Source: Pseudomonas sp. St316 (GTDB lineage Bacteria > Pseudomonadota > Gammaproteobacteria > Pseudomonadales > Pseudomonadaceae). Taken from it: a stretch of DNA of 64,000 nt. The stretch covers positions 2,604,001 to 2,668,000 of the forward strand of contig NZ_AP021901.1 of NCBI RefSeq assembly GCF_018325905.1. Direction: 5' to 3'. The notes below the pieces were generated by a model. It saw only the letters and a list, made by a program, of their open reading frames with translations, did not search any database and was not told the DNA's origin. Below, piece after piece: positions 8,393-17,541 of the stretch (position 1 is the first letter of the stretch; every line of letters starts with the position of its first letter). A program made the position numbers and the translations under genes.

Positions 8393-9574
8393 TCAAATGA
8401 GTCGGCCGGTGCCAGGTGTGCTCACCTGAGGCATTGTCAGGGCTGTCGGTTCGGTAAACCTGCGGATATCAAAAGGGCTGATCAGGGTGCCGGTGTTGCC
8501 GGTGCTGATCAGCTCGGCCATGACGTCGCCGACGCCCGGGCCGAGCTGGAAGCCATGCCCGCAGAAACCAAAGGCATAGAACAACCCCTTGACCTTGCCG
8601 CTTGGGCCCATGATCGGCAGTGAGTCTGGCGTATAGCTTTCGATGCCGCTCCACACCCGGATAATGTTCAGGTTCGCCACCCCAGGCAGCAGGCGGCTCA
8701 TCTGCTGCATCTGGTTGAGCAGGCTCTCGGGCTTGAAGTAGGCACGACGGTTGATCATGTCCGGTTTGCAACGGTTGCCGCCGCCGATGATGAGGTTGCC
8801 CCGGGGGATCTGCCGGAAATAAATCACCTCTTCCTTTATCTTGGTGAACACGCCGATCACCGTCGGCAAGGCATAGGGTACCGGTTCGGTGACCGACATC
8901 TGCGGGCCATTGGCTTGCAATGGCACGGCTTCGTCAAATTGTTCGGACAGCTTTGCCCCCCACGCCCCTGCCGTGATCAGCAGTTGTTCTGCAATGAACA
9001 ATTGGCCATCGGTGGTGGCCACGTGGAATTCGTCGTTCACCTTTTGTACTGCGGCGACTTCCGTTCGCTCGCACACACTTGCCCCGGCCCGTGTCGCCGC
9101 GCGGGCAAATGCCGGTGCGGCCAAGCGCGGGTTGGCGTGGCCGTCGTGAGGGGCATACGAGCCACCTTTGACCTGCGGGCCGAGGAATGGGAAACGCGCA
9201 TGCAAAGCCTTGCCGGTGATGATCTGCAAGTCCAGCTCGCGGGCTTCGGGGGCGGCGGCGTAGGCTTCAAGTTCGGCGATTTCGTCTTCGCGATAACAGA
9301 CGCGCATATGGCCGCTGGGGATGAACTCCAGGTCATCGCCAATCAACTCGGGGAGCCGTTTCCACAACCCGTACGAGCGATTGGACAGTTCCAGTTGGCC
9401 GAGGAATCGCCCCTGGCGTCGCACGTTGCCGAAATTCACCCCACTGGCATATTGGCCGATCAGGTCGCGTTCCAGCAGGGTCACCGAGTGCCCACGCTGG
9501 CGCAGGAAAAACGCCGACGCCGAGCCCATGATGCCGCCGCCTATAATCAGTACATCGCTTTTTTGTGGCTTCAT
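8393..9574 (-). CDS. FAD-dependent amino-acid/amine oxidase, HcnC/OoxB/DadA-like
   Basis: The 393-residue protein opens with an FAD-binding Rossmann motif (LIIGGGIMGSA) and ends with the conserved GHGFQLGPGVGDVMAEL block of the DAO family. It is a close paralogue of the product of 21934-23091: long stretches such as YASGVNFGNVRRQGRFLGQL are identical. Members oxidise D-amino acids, glycine, sarcosine or opines, usually as one subunit of a complex. Here no [2Fe-2S] or second flavoprotein gene is adjacent, so it may act alone or share subunits with the complex encoded at 20.3-23.1 kb. Confidence 0.88.
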   Translation of the reverse strand: MKPQKSDVLIIGGGIMGSASAFFLRQRGHSVTLLERDLIGQYASGVNFGNVRRQGRFLGQLELSNRSYGLWKRLPELIGDDLEFIPSGHMRVCYREDEIAELEAYAAAPEARELDLQIITGKALHARFPFLGPQVKGGSYAPHDGHANPRLAAPAFARAATRAGASVCERTEVAAVQKVNDEFHVATTDGQLFIAEQLLITAGAWGAKLSEQFDEAVPLQANGPQMSVTEPVPYALPTVIGVFTKIKEEVIYFRQIPRGNLIIGGGNRCKPDMINRRAYFKPESLLNQMQQMSRLLPGVANLNIIRVWSGIESYTPDSLPIMGPSGKVKGLFYAFGFCGHGFQLGPGVGDVMAELISTGNTGTLISPFDIRRFTEPTALTMPQVSTPGTGRLI

Positions 9575-9632
9575 GATATTCCCTCGAACATCCTCGATAG
9601 CGGTTCAATTGCAGCAAGGTCAGGCCCAACCT

Positions 9633-9727
9633 CCGTGGCGAGGGAGCTTGCTCCCGCTGGGGCGCGCAGCGGCCCCAAAAGCGGTGAGCGCTTCGCGCTC
9701 AAGCGGGAGCAAGCTCCCTCGCCACGG
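9633..9727. repeat. Inverted REP pair
   Basis: Arms CCGTGGCGAGGGAGCTTGCT and the reverse complement enclose GGGGCGCG...GCGCTTCGCGCTC. It is the same element as at 1593-1689 with the central part in the other orientation. It lies between the oxidase gene start and the RidA gene end on the minus strand and could stabilise or terminate the RidA transcript. Confidence 0.9.
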
Positions 9728-9734
9728 GTTCATC

Positions 9735-10139
9735 TCATGCCGTTGGGTAGGGGGGCGCACATGCCAGCGCTTCGATTTCGATCAGGTACCCATGGTGCAA
9801 GGCCGGCACGGGCACCACCGCGCGCGCAGGTCGGTGTGCGCCCAGATAGCGGGCGTAGATCCGGTCGAACGCTGGCCAGTGTTCAATGCCGGCGACATAG
9901 ACCGTCACTTTCAGCAGGTCGCTCGGACGACGACCCGCGGCGCCAAGAATCGCCATCAGGTTATCCAGGGCGATGGCGGCTTGTACCTCGAACGGTTGGT
10001 CGACACTGTGGCCGCCATCGGCACGTACCGGCAGTTGCCCGGACACGTACAAGACGCCTTCGTGCGAGACCGCCTGGGAGTAATGTCCACCCGCAGCGGC
10101 CGCCCGGGTGGTCTGGATCAACTCGATTTCACCAGCCAT
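9735..10139 (-). CDS. RidA-family protein
   Basis: This 134-residue RidA-type protein (HYSQAVSHEGVLYVSGQLP, then ALDNLMAILGAAG) keeps an Arg-containing end region, RPARAVVPVPALHHGYLIEIE. That is close to the archetypal catalytic Arg pattern, so imine/enamine deaminase activity is likely. Its ATG overlaps the end of the PLP-enzyme gene upstream by 11 bases, so the two are co-translated. Pairing a PLP enzyme with RidA is biochemically sensible, because such enzymes release 2-aminoacrylate-like intermediates. Confidence 0.9.
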   Translation of the reverse strand: MAGEIELIQTTRAAAAGGHYSQAVSHEGVLYVSGQLPVRADGGHSVDQPFEVQAAIALDNLMAILGAAGRRPSDLLKVTVYVAGIEHWPAFDRIYARYLGAHRPARAVVPVPALHHGYLIEIEALACAPPYPTA

Positions 10140-11265
10140 GCAGACGACTCCAGGTGTGCACCTGGCCGAAGACATCGCAGGCGTGGTAATCAGGGAATTG
10201 CGCACCGGTGGCGCAGGCGTGGTTGGGCAGGATGCGCAGGCGACTGCCGATGGGAAAACGCTCGGTGATAGCGACGTCCCCAGGGCTGGAAAGGGTGACG
10301 ATGCCGTGCTCCTGGTTGGCGCTGGTGAGCAGCGCGCCCTCGATCCAGGCGCCGGCTTCGCTGCACACTTGTCCATAGCCGAAATCCCGCTGCTGGCGCT
10401 GTGTCCCCCGGTCCCGGCTCATGGCCATCCAGCCGGCATCGGTGATGATCCAGCCTTTGTCCGGCTGATGCCCGATGACGGTGGTCAGTACGCTCAGCGC
10501 CAATTCATCTGCCTGGCAAACACCGATGTTGTGCATCACTAGGTCGAAGAACACATAGACGCCGGCGCGGACCTCGGTCACGCCTTCCAGGCTCACCGCC
10601 GACAATGCCGTGGGTGTCGAGCCGATGCTGACTTGCGGGCAGGCCAGCCCGGCTGCGCGGATGCGTTGGGCGGCGCTGACGCAGAGGTGGCGTTCTTGTT
10701 CGGCCAAGGCTTGCAGCGCTTGGGGCGTATCGAGCTCGTAGCTGGACCCGGCGTGGGTCATGACGCCGCACAGCTGCATGCCGCCTTCGCTGAGTCGCCG
10801 CGCGATGTCGACCAGTGCATCGTCTTCAACGCGCACGCCGGAGCGATGACCGTCGCAATCGATCTCGATCCAGACCTCGAAACGTTCGTCGTGCTGCCTG
10901 CCGAAATCGACGATGGCCTGCGTCGCCGCCAGGCTGTCGGTCAAGATGCTCAAGCGACAGCCCTTGCGCCGCAGCGTCAGGGCCTGGGCCAGTTTGCCGG
11001 GCGCCATGGACACGGCATAAAAGATGTCGTGGATGCCTTCGGCGAAGCAATGCTCGGCTTCCTTGAGGGTGGACACGGTGATTGCCCTGGCGCCTGCTGC
11101 GATCTGCGCTTGAACCACCGGCAGGCATTTGCTGGTTTTGATATGTGGGCGCAGACGCACTCCCAAGGCGTCCATGCGGTGTTGCATGCGCTGGATATTG
11201 CGCTGCATTCGCGGCACATCGATGAGCGCGACCGGGGTATCGAGGGAAGCAATTGAGACGGGCAT
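10129..11265 (-). CDS. DSD1-family PLP enzyme (D-serine dehydratase / D-threonine aldolase type)
   Basis: The 378-residue protein is a fold-type III (alanine-racemase-like barrel) PLP enzyme. RPHIKTSK at 39-46 holds the likely Schiff-base Lys43. The C-terminal NHACAT motif matches the His-x-Cys zinc site of eukaryotic-type D-serine dehydratase and D-threonine aldolase. The likely reaction is zinc- and PLP-dependent dehydration or retro-aldol cleavage of a D-hydroxy amino acid. It is co-transcribed with a RidA gene and divergent from a LysR gene that probably responds to the substrate. The precise D-amino acid is not known. Confidence 0.88.
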   Translation of the reverse strand: MPVSIASLDTPVALIDVPRMQRNIQRMQHRMDALGVRLRPHIKTSKCLPVVQAQIAAGARAITVSTLKEAEHCFAEGIHDIFYAVSMAPGKLAQALTLRRKGCRLSILTDSLAATQAIVDFGRQHDERFEVWIEIDCDGHRSGVRVEDDALVDIARRLSEGGMQLCGVMTHAGSSYELDTPQALQALAEQERHLCVSAAQRIRAAGLACPQVSIGSTPTALSAVSLEGVTEVRAGVYVFFDLVMHNIGVCQADELALSVLTTVIGHQPDKGWIITDAGWMAMSRDRGTQRQQRDFGYGQVCSEAGAWIEGALLTSANQEHGIVTLSSPGDVAITERFPIGSRLRILPNHACATGAQFPDYHACDVFGQVHTWSRLHGW

Positions 11266-11342
11266 GAGCGAGGCTCGCAGGTGAAAGACAGGCTCGACTC
11301 TACTCAGTCATCGTAAAGTCGTGGTTCAATGCGATGTCATCA

Positions 11343-11365
11343 ATCATTAAGTTAAACTGAATGAT
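11343..11365. promoter_or_regulatory. Candidate LysR operator
   Basis: The inverted repeat ATCATT-N11-AATGAT lies in the 95-base divergent gap between the DSD1 gene and the LysR gene and touches the LysR start codon. It fits the T-N11-A layout of LysR sites. This is a prediction from symmetry and position only. Confidence 0.4.
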
Positions 11366-12245
11366 CAGCTTCGAAGACCTGCGCATGGCCGTGGCGCTGG
11401 CACACTGCGAATCGTTGAGCGCTGCTGCCCGGGCCCTCAATGTCTCGCCACCGGCGTTGTCCATGCGCTTGCGCAAACTGGAGACGCTGCTGGGGCTGAC
11501 GTTGGCCAACCGCGACGCCCGACGGCTGAGCCTGACCGCCGACGGCGAGCGTTTCTCGCGTCAGAGCGCGCTGTTGCTGGAACAACTGGAGGCGCTTCCC
11601 GAGTCGTTCAAGCAGCAAGACGATCAACTGGCTGGCACCCTCAGGTTGGCAGCGCCGTTCGGCTATGGCCGCCAACGCCTCGCGCCGCTGCTGGCCCGTT
11701 TTGCCAGGTTGCATCCGCAGCTCTGCCTGCACCTGGATCTACGGGAAACGCCCTGGCCTGACCGTCATGACAGCGATGCGGTGATTCACATCGGTCACCT
11801 GAGCGACAGTCAGTGGGTCGCTCGCCTCCTCACGCACAATGACCGTTGGCTGTGCGCGAGCCCTGCTTACCTGGAGCAGAACGGCACACCGCGAGTGCCG
11901 GAGCAACTCGCCGAGCATCGCTGCATCTGTATTCGTGAAAACGATGAAGATGTCACCCTGTGGCACCTGCGCAATGCGCACGGGCGCAGGACCCTGCGGA
12001 TCAACCCTGCCATGTTGAGCAACGATGGCGGCGTGGCCCGACGCTGGGCCGAACAGGGCCTGGGGTTGGTGCTGCGTTCGCAATGGGATGTCAGCGAAGC
12101 CATCGCCGACGGCAGGCTGGTGCGGGTGCTCGCCGATTGGCAATTCGACAGCGCCCCGATCAACCTGCTGGTACCCTCGCGCAAACTGCGCAGCGCGCGG
12201 GTACAGGCGTTGGTGAGTTTTCTTGAGGCCGAACTGAAGGCCTGA
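11361..12245 (+). CDS. LysR-family regulator, probably of the divergent DSD1-RidA operon
   Basis: The 294-residue protein has a LysR helix-turn-helix (SLSAAARALNVSPPALSMRLRKLE begins at about residue 18) and an effector domain starting LAGTLRLAAP. It belongs to the GcvA/DsdC-like part of the family in general appearance. It is divergent from the D-amino-acid PLP gene with a 95-base gap, the classic LysR arrangement, so that operon is its likely target. No strong ribosome site is visible before the ATG. Confidence 0.88.
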   Translation: MISFEDLRMAVALAHCESLSAAARALNVSPPALSMRLRKLETLLGLTLANRDARRLSLTADGERFSRQSALLLEQLEALPESFKQQDDQLAGTLRLAAPFGYGRQRLAPLLARFARLHPQLCLHLDLRETPWPDRHDSDAVIHIGHLSDSQWVARLLTHNDRWLCASPAYLEQNGTPRVPEQLAEHRCICIRENDEDVTLWHLRNAHGRRTLRINPAMLSNDGGVARRWAEQGLGLVLRSQWDVSEAIADGRLVRVLADWQFDSAPINLLVPSRKLRSARVQALVSFLEAELKA

Positions 12246-12277
12246 ATAGGGCACTGTTCCTACCGACCCACCGCTTT

Positions 12278-12500
12278 CGCGAGCAGGCTCGCTCCCACAG
12301 TGGATCGGCGGCGTTCCTTGATCCTGTGCCCACCACCATCCCCTGTGGGAGCGAGCCTGCTCGCGATGGCGCCGGCCCATTAAACACAATGGCAAGCAGG
12401 TCCACTGCTTTCGCGAGCAAGCTCGCTCCCACAGGGATTTATGCTGGCCTGGAACTCACTGACCGCCACAAATCCCCTGTGGGAGCGAGCTTGCTCGCGA
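12278..12500. repeat. Four alternating REP elements
   Basis: Single REP arms occur at about 12278-12300 (minus), 12345-12370 (plus), 12411-12433 (minus) and 12477-12500 (plus), all built on CGCGAGCAAGCTCGCTCCCAC. The alternating orientation gives two BIME-type pairs. They sit in the 588-base gap between the LysR gene and the ten-gene operon. Nothing else recognisable is seen in 12246-12833; the operon promoter should lie in 12510-12830. Confidence 0.88.
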
Positions 12501-12833
12501 TGGTGGCAGCCCATTCGACAAAGATGCCGAAGCTGCCCACCCAAGGCGTAGATTCTGCCGCAAACGACCTGGCGCAGGCCGGTTTGGCGCACCATAACGG
12601 CTCTCAAACCCACAGAAACACGGGCACGACGCCCACGCCTGGAGCATCCCGCAAAGTCTGCTGAGCGAGCCCCGCAAAACGGTGGTTTGTACCAAGCGGC
12701 CGGTATTTTTAACGATTTATCCACGGTCTCATGGTGTTGTAATGAAAACGTGATGCAGCGTTGCACCGATGCCTCACGAAGGGCGCCATCGTTCGCCTCG
12801 TCGAGCCTTCAACAACAATCCAGGACCGCACTC

Positions 12834-13502
12834 ATGAGCTTTCTTCGACCCAAGTACATCACCTTCGACTGCTACGGCACGTTGACCAATTTCCAGATGG
12901 GCACCATGACCCGCGAGCTGTTCGCCGACCGTGTCGATGCTGGGCAGATGGACCAGTTCGTCAAGGATTTCTCCGCTTATCGCCTGGACCAGGTGATGGG
13001 TGACTGGCGGCCCTATGATGAAATCATCAAGACCTCCCTGATGCGGGTCTGCAAGCGTTGGGGCGTTGAATATCGTGGCGAAGGCCAGCTCTATTACGAC
13101 GCCGTGCCAACCTGGGGCCCCCATGCCGATGTACCGGCGGGCTTGTCGAAAATCGCCGACAAGATCCCCCTGGTGATTTTTTCCAACGCGATGGACGAGC
13201 AGATCATGTCCAACGTCGACAAGCTTGGCGCACCTTTCCATAAAGTCTTCACGGCCCAACAGGCCCAGGCCTACAAGCCGCGCCTGGCCGCTTTCGAATT
13301 CATGCTCGATAACCTTGGCTGCGGACCGGAAGACGTCCTGCATGTGTCGTCGAGCTTCCGCTACGACCTGATGTCGGCCCACGACATGAAGATCAAGCAC
13401 AAAGCCTTCGTCGCCCGCGGTCATGAACAACCGGCCAACGCTGCCTTTGGCTACCACCAGATCCCGGACATCGGCGCATTGCCCGCTCTGGTCGGGCTCT
13501 GA
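12834..13502 (+). CDS. HAD-superfamily hydrolase, haloacid dehalogenase type II
   Basis: The 222-residue protein has the type II haloacid dehalogenase motifs: nucleophile Asp12 in FDCYGTL, the VIFSNA serine motif, the Lys in YKPRLAAFE, and an Asp in the SSFRYDLMSA motif. True L-2-haloacid dehalogenases act on 2-chloroalkanoates, but many relatives act on other substrates. It opens the operon that continues to 24245, with 36 bases before the next gene. Its role in that pathway (dehalogenase or phosphatase) is not clear. Confidence 0.85.
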   Translation: MSFLRPKYITFDCYGTLTNFQMGTMTRELFADRVDAGQMDQFVKDFSAYRLDQVMGDWRPYDEIIKTSLMRVCKRWGVEYRGEGQLYYDAVPTWGPHADVPAGLSKIADKIPLVIFSNAMDEQIMSNVDKLGAPFHKVFTAQQAQAYKPRLAAFEFMLDNLGCGPEDVLHVSSSFRYDLMSAHDMKIKHKAFVARGHEQPANAAFGYHQIPDIGALPALVGL

Positions 13503-13538
13503 GTCTCGACGCACGTTTGAAGGCGAAAGGGGTTAGAC

Positions 13539-14813
13539 ATGGGCAGTGAGTCCTATTGGCTCGACACCGCACCAGCGTTCGCCGGTGCTCAGCTCGGCGG
13601 ATTGCCCGGGCAGGTCGATGTCGCCATCGTCGGTGGCGGCTTCACCGGTCTGGCGGCGGCGCGGGCCCTGGCCTTGAAGGGGGCCAGCGTGGCGGTGCTG
13701 GAAGCGGGCAGGGTGATTGGCGAGGCGTCTGGGCGCAACGGCGGGCATTGCAGTACCGGCGTGGCCCAGGATTACGCGGCACTCACCGCCAGCCTCGGCG
13801 CCGACAAGGCTCGGGCGTATTACCAAGCCTATGAAAGCGCCGTGCAGAGCGTCGTCACGCTGGTGGAGCAAGAACGGATTGCTTGCGACCTCAAGCGCAA
13901 CGGCAAGCTCAAGCTGGCCGCCAAGCCGATGCACTACGAAGGGTTGGCGCGCACCTGCGAATTGATCCGCAAGGAAGTCGATGCCGAGGTCGAGTTGCTG
14001 TCGGCCCAGGAGACGCGGGCGGAAGTCAATTCAGCGCAGTTTCACGGTGGCCTGTTGCAGCGCAATGGTGTGCAGATGCACATCGGGCGTTTCGGCGTCG
14101 GCCTGGCCGAAGCGGCCGCCCGTCACGGTGCGTTGATCTTCCAGGGCGTGGCGGTGCAGGACTGGAAGGCCAGTGCCGGCGGTTATCGAGTCAATACCAG
14201 CAAGGGGACGCTGCAGGCCTCGCAAATATTGTTGGCGACCGGCACCTGCCAGCAGGGCGGCCTGGGCTGGTATCGGCGGCGGATCGTACCGGTGGGCAGT
14301 TTCGTGATCGCCACCGAGGTGCTGTCGCCCGCGCTGATCGACAGCCTGCTGCCGGCCCGGCGTTCTTATGTCACCAGCCGCATGATCGGTAACTACTTTC
14401 GCCTGACGCCGGACAACCGCCTGCTGTTTGGCGGTCGGGCACGGTTTGCCATGTCCGACAGCGTGTCCGACGCCAAGAGCGGCAAGGTGCTGCAAGCCGC
14501 CATGGTGCAGATGTTCCCGCAGTTGGCGAACACCCGGATCGACTATTGCTGGGGCGGCCTGGTGGACATGACCTCCGACCGCCTGCCCCGGGCCGGCCAG
14601 CATGGCGGGGTTTATCACTCCATGGGCTACAGCGGCCACGGTGTGCAGATGTCGGTGCACATGGGGCAGGTCATGGCCGAGGTCATGGCCGGCAAGGTCG
14701 AGGCCAACCCTTGGCGCGAACTGGACTGGCCGGCCATTCCCGGGCACTTCGGCAAGCCCTGGTTCCTGCCGCTGGTCGGCGCGTATTACCGCCTGCAGGA
14801 CTATTTGCACTGA
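13539..14813 (+). CDS. FAD-dependent oxidoreductase, OrdL/PuuB-like
   Basis: The 424-residue flavoprotein has an N-terminal FAD motif (VAIVGGGFTGLAA, about 28-40), EASGRNGGHCS, and a C-terminal YSGHGVQMSVHMGQVMAEV block. These features match the OrdL/gamma-glutamylputrescine oxidase branch of the DAO family. It should oxidise a secondary or primary amine, giving an aldehyde or imine. It lies between the HAD gene and the ABC importer, in the same direction. Confidence 0.88.
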   Translation: MGSESYWLDTAPAFAGAQLGGLPGQVDVAIVGGGFTGLAAARALALKGASVAVLEAGRVIGEASGRNGGHCSTGVAQDYAALTASLGADKARAYYQAYESAVQSVVTLVEQERIACDLKRNGKLKLAAKPMHYEGLARTCELIRKEVDAEVELLSAQETRAEVNSAQFHGGLLQRNGVQMHIGRFGVGLAEAAARHGALIFQGVAVQDWKASAGGYRVNTSKGTLQASQILLATGTCQQGGLGWYRRRIVPVGSFVIATEVLSPALIDSLLPARRSYVTSRMIGNYFRLTPDNRLLFGGRARFAMSDSVSDAKSGKVLQAAMVQMFPQLANTRIDYCWGGLVDMTSDRLPRAGQHGGVYHSMGYSGHGVQMSVHMGQVMAEVMAGKVEANPWRELDWPAIPGHFGKPWFLPLVGAYYRLQDYLH

Positions 14814-14897
14814 GTCTCATGGCGTCGCTTGGCGTTGCAACCACAGTGCGTTTACGCACGTAACGAGCCCTATCATTTTCCGAAAGGTAGAACTGAC

Positions 14898-16541
14898 ATG
14901 AGTGACACTAAAAACGGCATCAAAGACCAGTTGATCACCGGTACAGAAAGTCTGCGTGTTTTCGAAGGGCTCAACCGCGGCATGTCGCGCCGCCATGCAT
15001 TGCAGATGCTCGGGCTGGCGGGCGTGGCCGCAGCCGGTGCCGGTAGCCTGTTCGGCGCCGCCGGCAAGTTGCTTGCCGATGAGCAGGCAACCCCCGGCAA
15101 AGGCAAGCCCGGCGGGCGTATCCGTGTCGCCGGTATCTCCAGTTCCACCGCCGATACCCTGGACCCGGCCAAAGGCTCATCGTCCACGGACTACGTGCGC
15201 CACTACATGTTCTACAACGGCCTGACGCGTTTCGACAGCCACATGGTGCCGCAACTGGAACTGGCCGAACGCATCGACACCACCGACGCCACGCTCTGGG
15301 TGATTACCCTGCGCAAGGAGGTGACCTTCCACAACGGCAAGGGTCTCACCGCCGCGGATGTGGTGTTTTCCCTGTTGCGGCACAAGGACCCGATCACCGG
15401 TTCCAAGGTCTTGCCGCTGGCCGAGCAGTTTGCCGAGGTCAAGGCCACCGGTACCCATGAAGTGCAGATACGCCTGAGCGGCCCGAATGCCGAGCTGCCA
15501 TCGATCCTGGCCGTCTCCCACCTGTTGATCGTCCCTGAGGGCACCACCGACTTCAACCAGGGCATCGGCACCGGCCCGTTCAAGGTCAAGGAGTTCAAGC
15601 CGGGGGTGCGTTCCATCGGTGCGCGCAACACCAACTACTGGAAGCCTGGCCTGCCGTACCTGGACGAAATCGAATTCATCGGCATCGCCGACGAGCCGTC
15701 ACGGGTCAATGCATTGCTGTCGGGCGACGTGCAGATCATCAACGAGGTCAACCCGCGCTCGACCACGCGCATCAAGGACAGCACCACCCATCGCGTGGTG
15801 GACTCGCCGTCGGGTAACTACACCGACCTGATCATTCGCCAGGACCAGATGCCCGGCCAGAGCCCGGAGTTCACCGAGGCGATGAAACTGCTGCTGGATC
15901 GCGAACAGGTCAAGTCGGCGATCTTCCGTGGTTTCGCCAGGGTCGGTAACGATCACCCGATTGCGCCTGGCTCACGCTTCTACAACGCCGACCTGCCGCA
16001 ACGGGCCTACGATCCGGAAAAGGCCCGTTTCCTGCTGAAGAAGGCCGGCATGGAGAGCATCAGCATGCCGCTGATGTGCTCGCCAGCCGCCACCGGTTCG
16101 GTCGACGTTGCGGTGCTGTTGCAGCAATCGGCCAAGGAGGCCGGGCTCAAACTCGACGTCAATCGGCTGCCGAGCGACGGCTACTGGTCCAACCACTGGG
16201 CCAAGCACCCATTGAGCTTCGGCAATATCAACCCGCGGCCTAACGCCGACATGTTGTTCTCGCAGTTCTTCCAGTCCACGGCGCCGTGGAACGAATCCGG
16301 CTGGAAAAACCCGCAGTTCGACCAGTTGCTGATCCAGGCTCGCGGTGAAACCGATGAGGCCAAGCGCGGGCAGATGTATGCCGACATGCAGACCCTGGTG
16401 CATGACCACAGCGGCATCGGCATCCCGGTGTTCATCAGCAACATCGATGGCGTCGACCAACGCGTCAAAGGTTATGGCACCAACCCGCTGGGCGGTTTCA
16501 TGGGCTATATGTTCGCCGAGCAAGTCTGGCTTGACGCTTGA
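14898..16541 (+). CDS. ABC transporter substrate-binding protein, peptide/opine type (Tat-exported)
   Basis: The 547-residue protein is a family 5 solute-binding protein: GGRIRVAG near the start of the mature part, TLRKEVTFHNGKGLTAADVV, and a C-terminal GVDQRVKGYGTNP. Its leader is long and carries a twin-arginine motif (SRRHALQ, Arg31-Arg32) followed by an Ala/Gly-rich hydrophobic stretch. This suggests export by Tat rather than Sec. It is the periplasmic receptor for the permeases and ATPase that follow. The family binds peptides, nickel, opines or other amines. Confidence 0.92.
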   Translation: MSDTKNGIKDQLITGTESLRVFEGLNRGMSRRHALQMLGLAGVAAAGAGSLFGAAGKLLADEQATPGKGKPGGRIRVAGISSSTADTLDPAKGSSSTDYVRHYMFYNGLTRFDSHMVPQLELAERIDTTDATLWVITLRKEVTFHNGKGLTAADVVFSLLRHKDPITGSKVLPLAEQFAEVKATGTHEVQIRLSGPNAELPSILAVSHLLIVPEGTTDFNQGIGTGPFKVKEFKPGVRSIGARNTNYWKPGLPYLDEIEFIGIADEPSRVNALLSGDVQIINEVNPRSTTRIKDSTTHRVVDSPSGNYTDLIIRQDQMPGQSPEFTEAMKLLLDREQVKSAIFRGFARVGNDHPIAPGSRFYNADLPQRAYDPEKARFLLKKAGMESISMPLMCSPAATGSVDVAVLLQQSAKEAGLKLDVNRLPSDGYWSNHWAKHPLSFGNINPRPNADMLFSQFFQSTAPWNESGWKNPQFDQLLIQARGETDEAKRGQMYADMQTLVHDHSGIGIPVFISNIDGVDQRVKGYGTNPLGGFMGYMFAEQVWLDA

Positions 16542-16584
16542 TGCGTGTTGTCTGGCGGCGTGACATGGCACAAGGGGTAGGGCG

Positions 16585-17541
16585 ATGAATAGCAACACAC
16601 TTTGGTTGATCGGCCGGCGCCTGGGCGCCGCGGTCGTGACCCTGTTGATCGTATCGATGGTGGTGTTCGCCATTACGGCGGTGTTGCCGGGAGACGCGGC
16701 GCAACAGTCCCTTGGACAATTCGCCACGCCTGAGCAAGTGGCGGCCCTGCGGGTGAAGATGGGCCTGGACCAACCGGGTGTGTTGCGCTACCTGCACTGG
16801 TTGATGAGCCTGCTCAGCGGTGACATGGGCATGTCGATTTCCAACGCCACGCCGGTCAGCGAGTTAATGGCCGGCCGTGTCCCCAATACCCTGATGCTGG
16901 CGACGGCCACGGCGCTGGTGTCGGTGCCGGTGGCGCTGGTCTTGGGCATTGGCTCGGCGATGGGGCGAGGGGGGCGCATCGACGGCTTCCTGAGCTTCTT
17001 CACCCTGACGATGGTGGCGGTGCCGGAGTTCCTGGTCGCCACCCTGGCGGTGCTGATTTTCGCGGTGAACCTGGGCTGGCTTTCGGCGCTGTCCTATTCC
17101 AGCGAGATCACCTCGCCGCTGCAATTCATGCGCACCTATGCCTTGCCGGTGATGACCCTGTGCTGCGTCATCGTCGCGCAAATGGCGCGCATGACCCGGG
17201 CGGCGGTGATCGATCAACTCGACAGCCCCTACGTGGAAATGGCCCGCCTCAAAGGCGTGAGTCCGGTGCGTGTGGTGCTGCGCCATGCCTTGCCCAATGC
17301 CATCGGGCCGATCGCCAATGCCATCGCCTTGAGCCTGTCCTACCTGCTGGGCGGGGTGGTGATCGTCGAGACGATTTTCAACTATCCCGGCATCGCCAGC
17401 CTGATGGTCGATGCCGTGACCAACCGCGACATGGCGTTGGTCCAGGCCTGCACCATGCTGTTTTGTACGGCGTACCTGGCGTTGGTGCTGGTGGCTGACC
17501 TGTGCGCGATCCTGTCCAATCCGAGGCTGAGAAACCAATGA
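16585..17541 (+). CDS. ABC transporter permease, DppB-like
   Basis: The 318-residue protein has about six membrane segments. The EAA loop is near the C-terminus (SPYVEMARLKGVSPVRVVLRH begins at about 214). It is the first permease of the peptide-type importer. Its stop overlaps the start of the second permease gene (ATGA). Confidence 0.93.
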   Translation: MNSNTLWLIGRRLGAAVVTLLIVSMVVFAITAVLPGDAAQQSLGQFATPEQVAALRVKMGLDQPGVLRYLHWLMSLLSGDMGMSISNATPVSELMAGRVPNTLMLATATALVSVPVALVLGIGSAMGRGGRIDGFLSFFTLTMVAVPEFLVATLAVLIFAVNLGWLSALSYSSEITSPLQFMRTYALPVMTLCCVIVAQMARMTRAAVIDQLDSPYVEMARLKGVSPVRVVLRHALPNAIGPIANAIALSLSYLLGGVVIVETIFNYPGIASLMVDAVTNRDMALVQACTMLFCTAYLALVLVADLCAILSNPRLRNQ

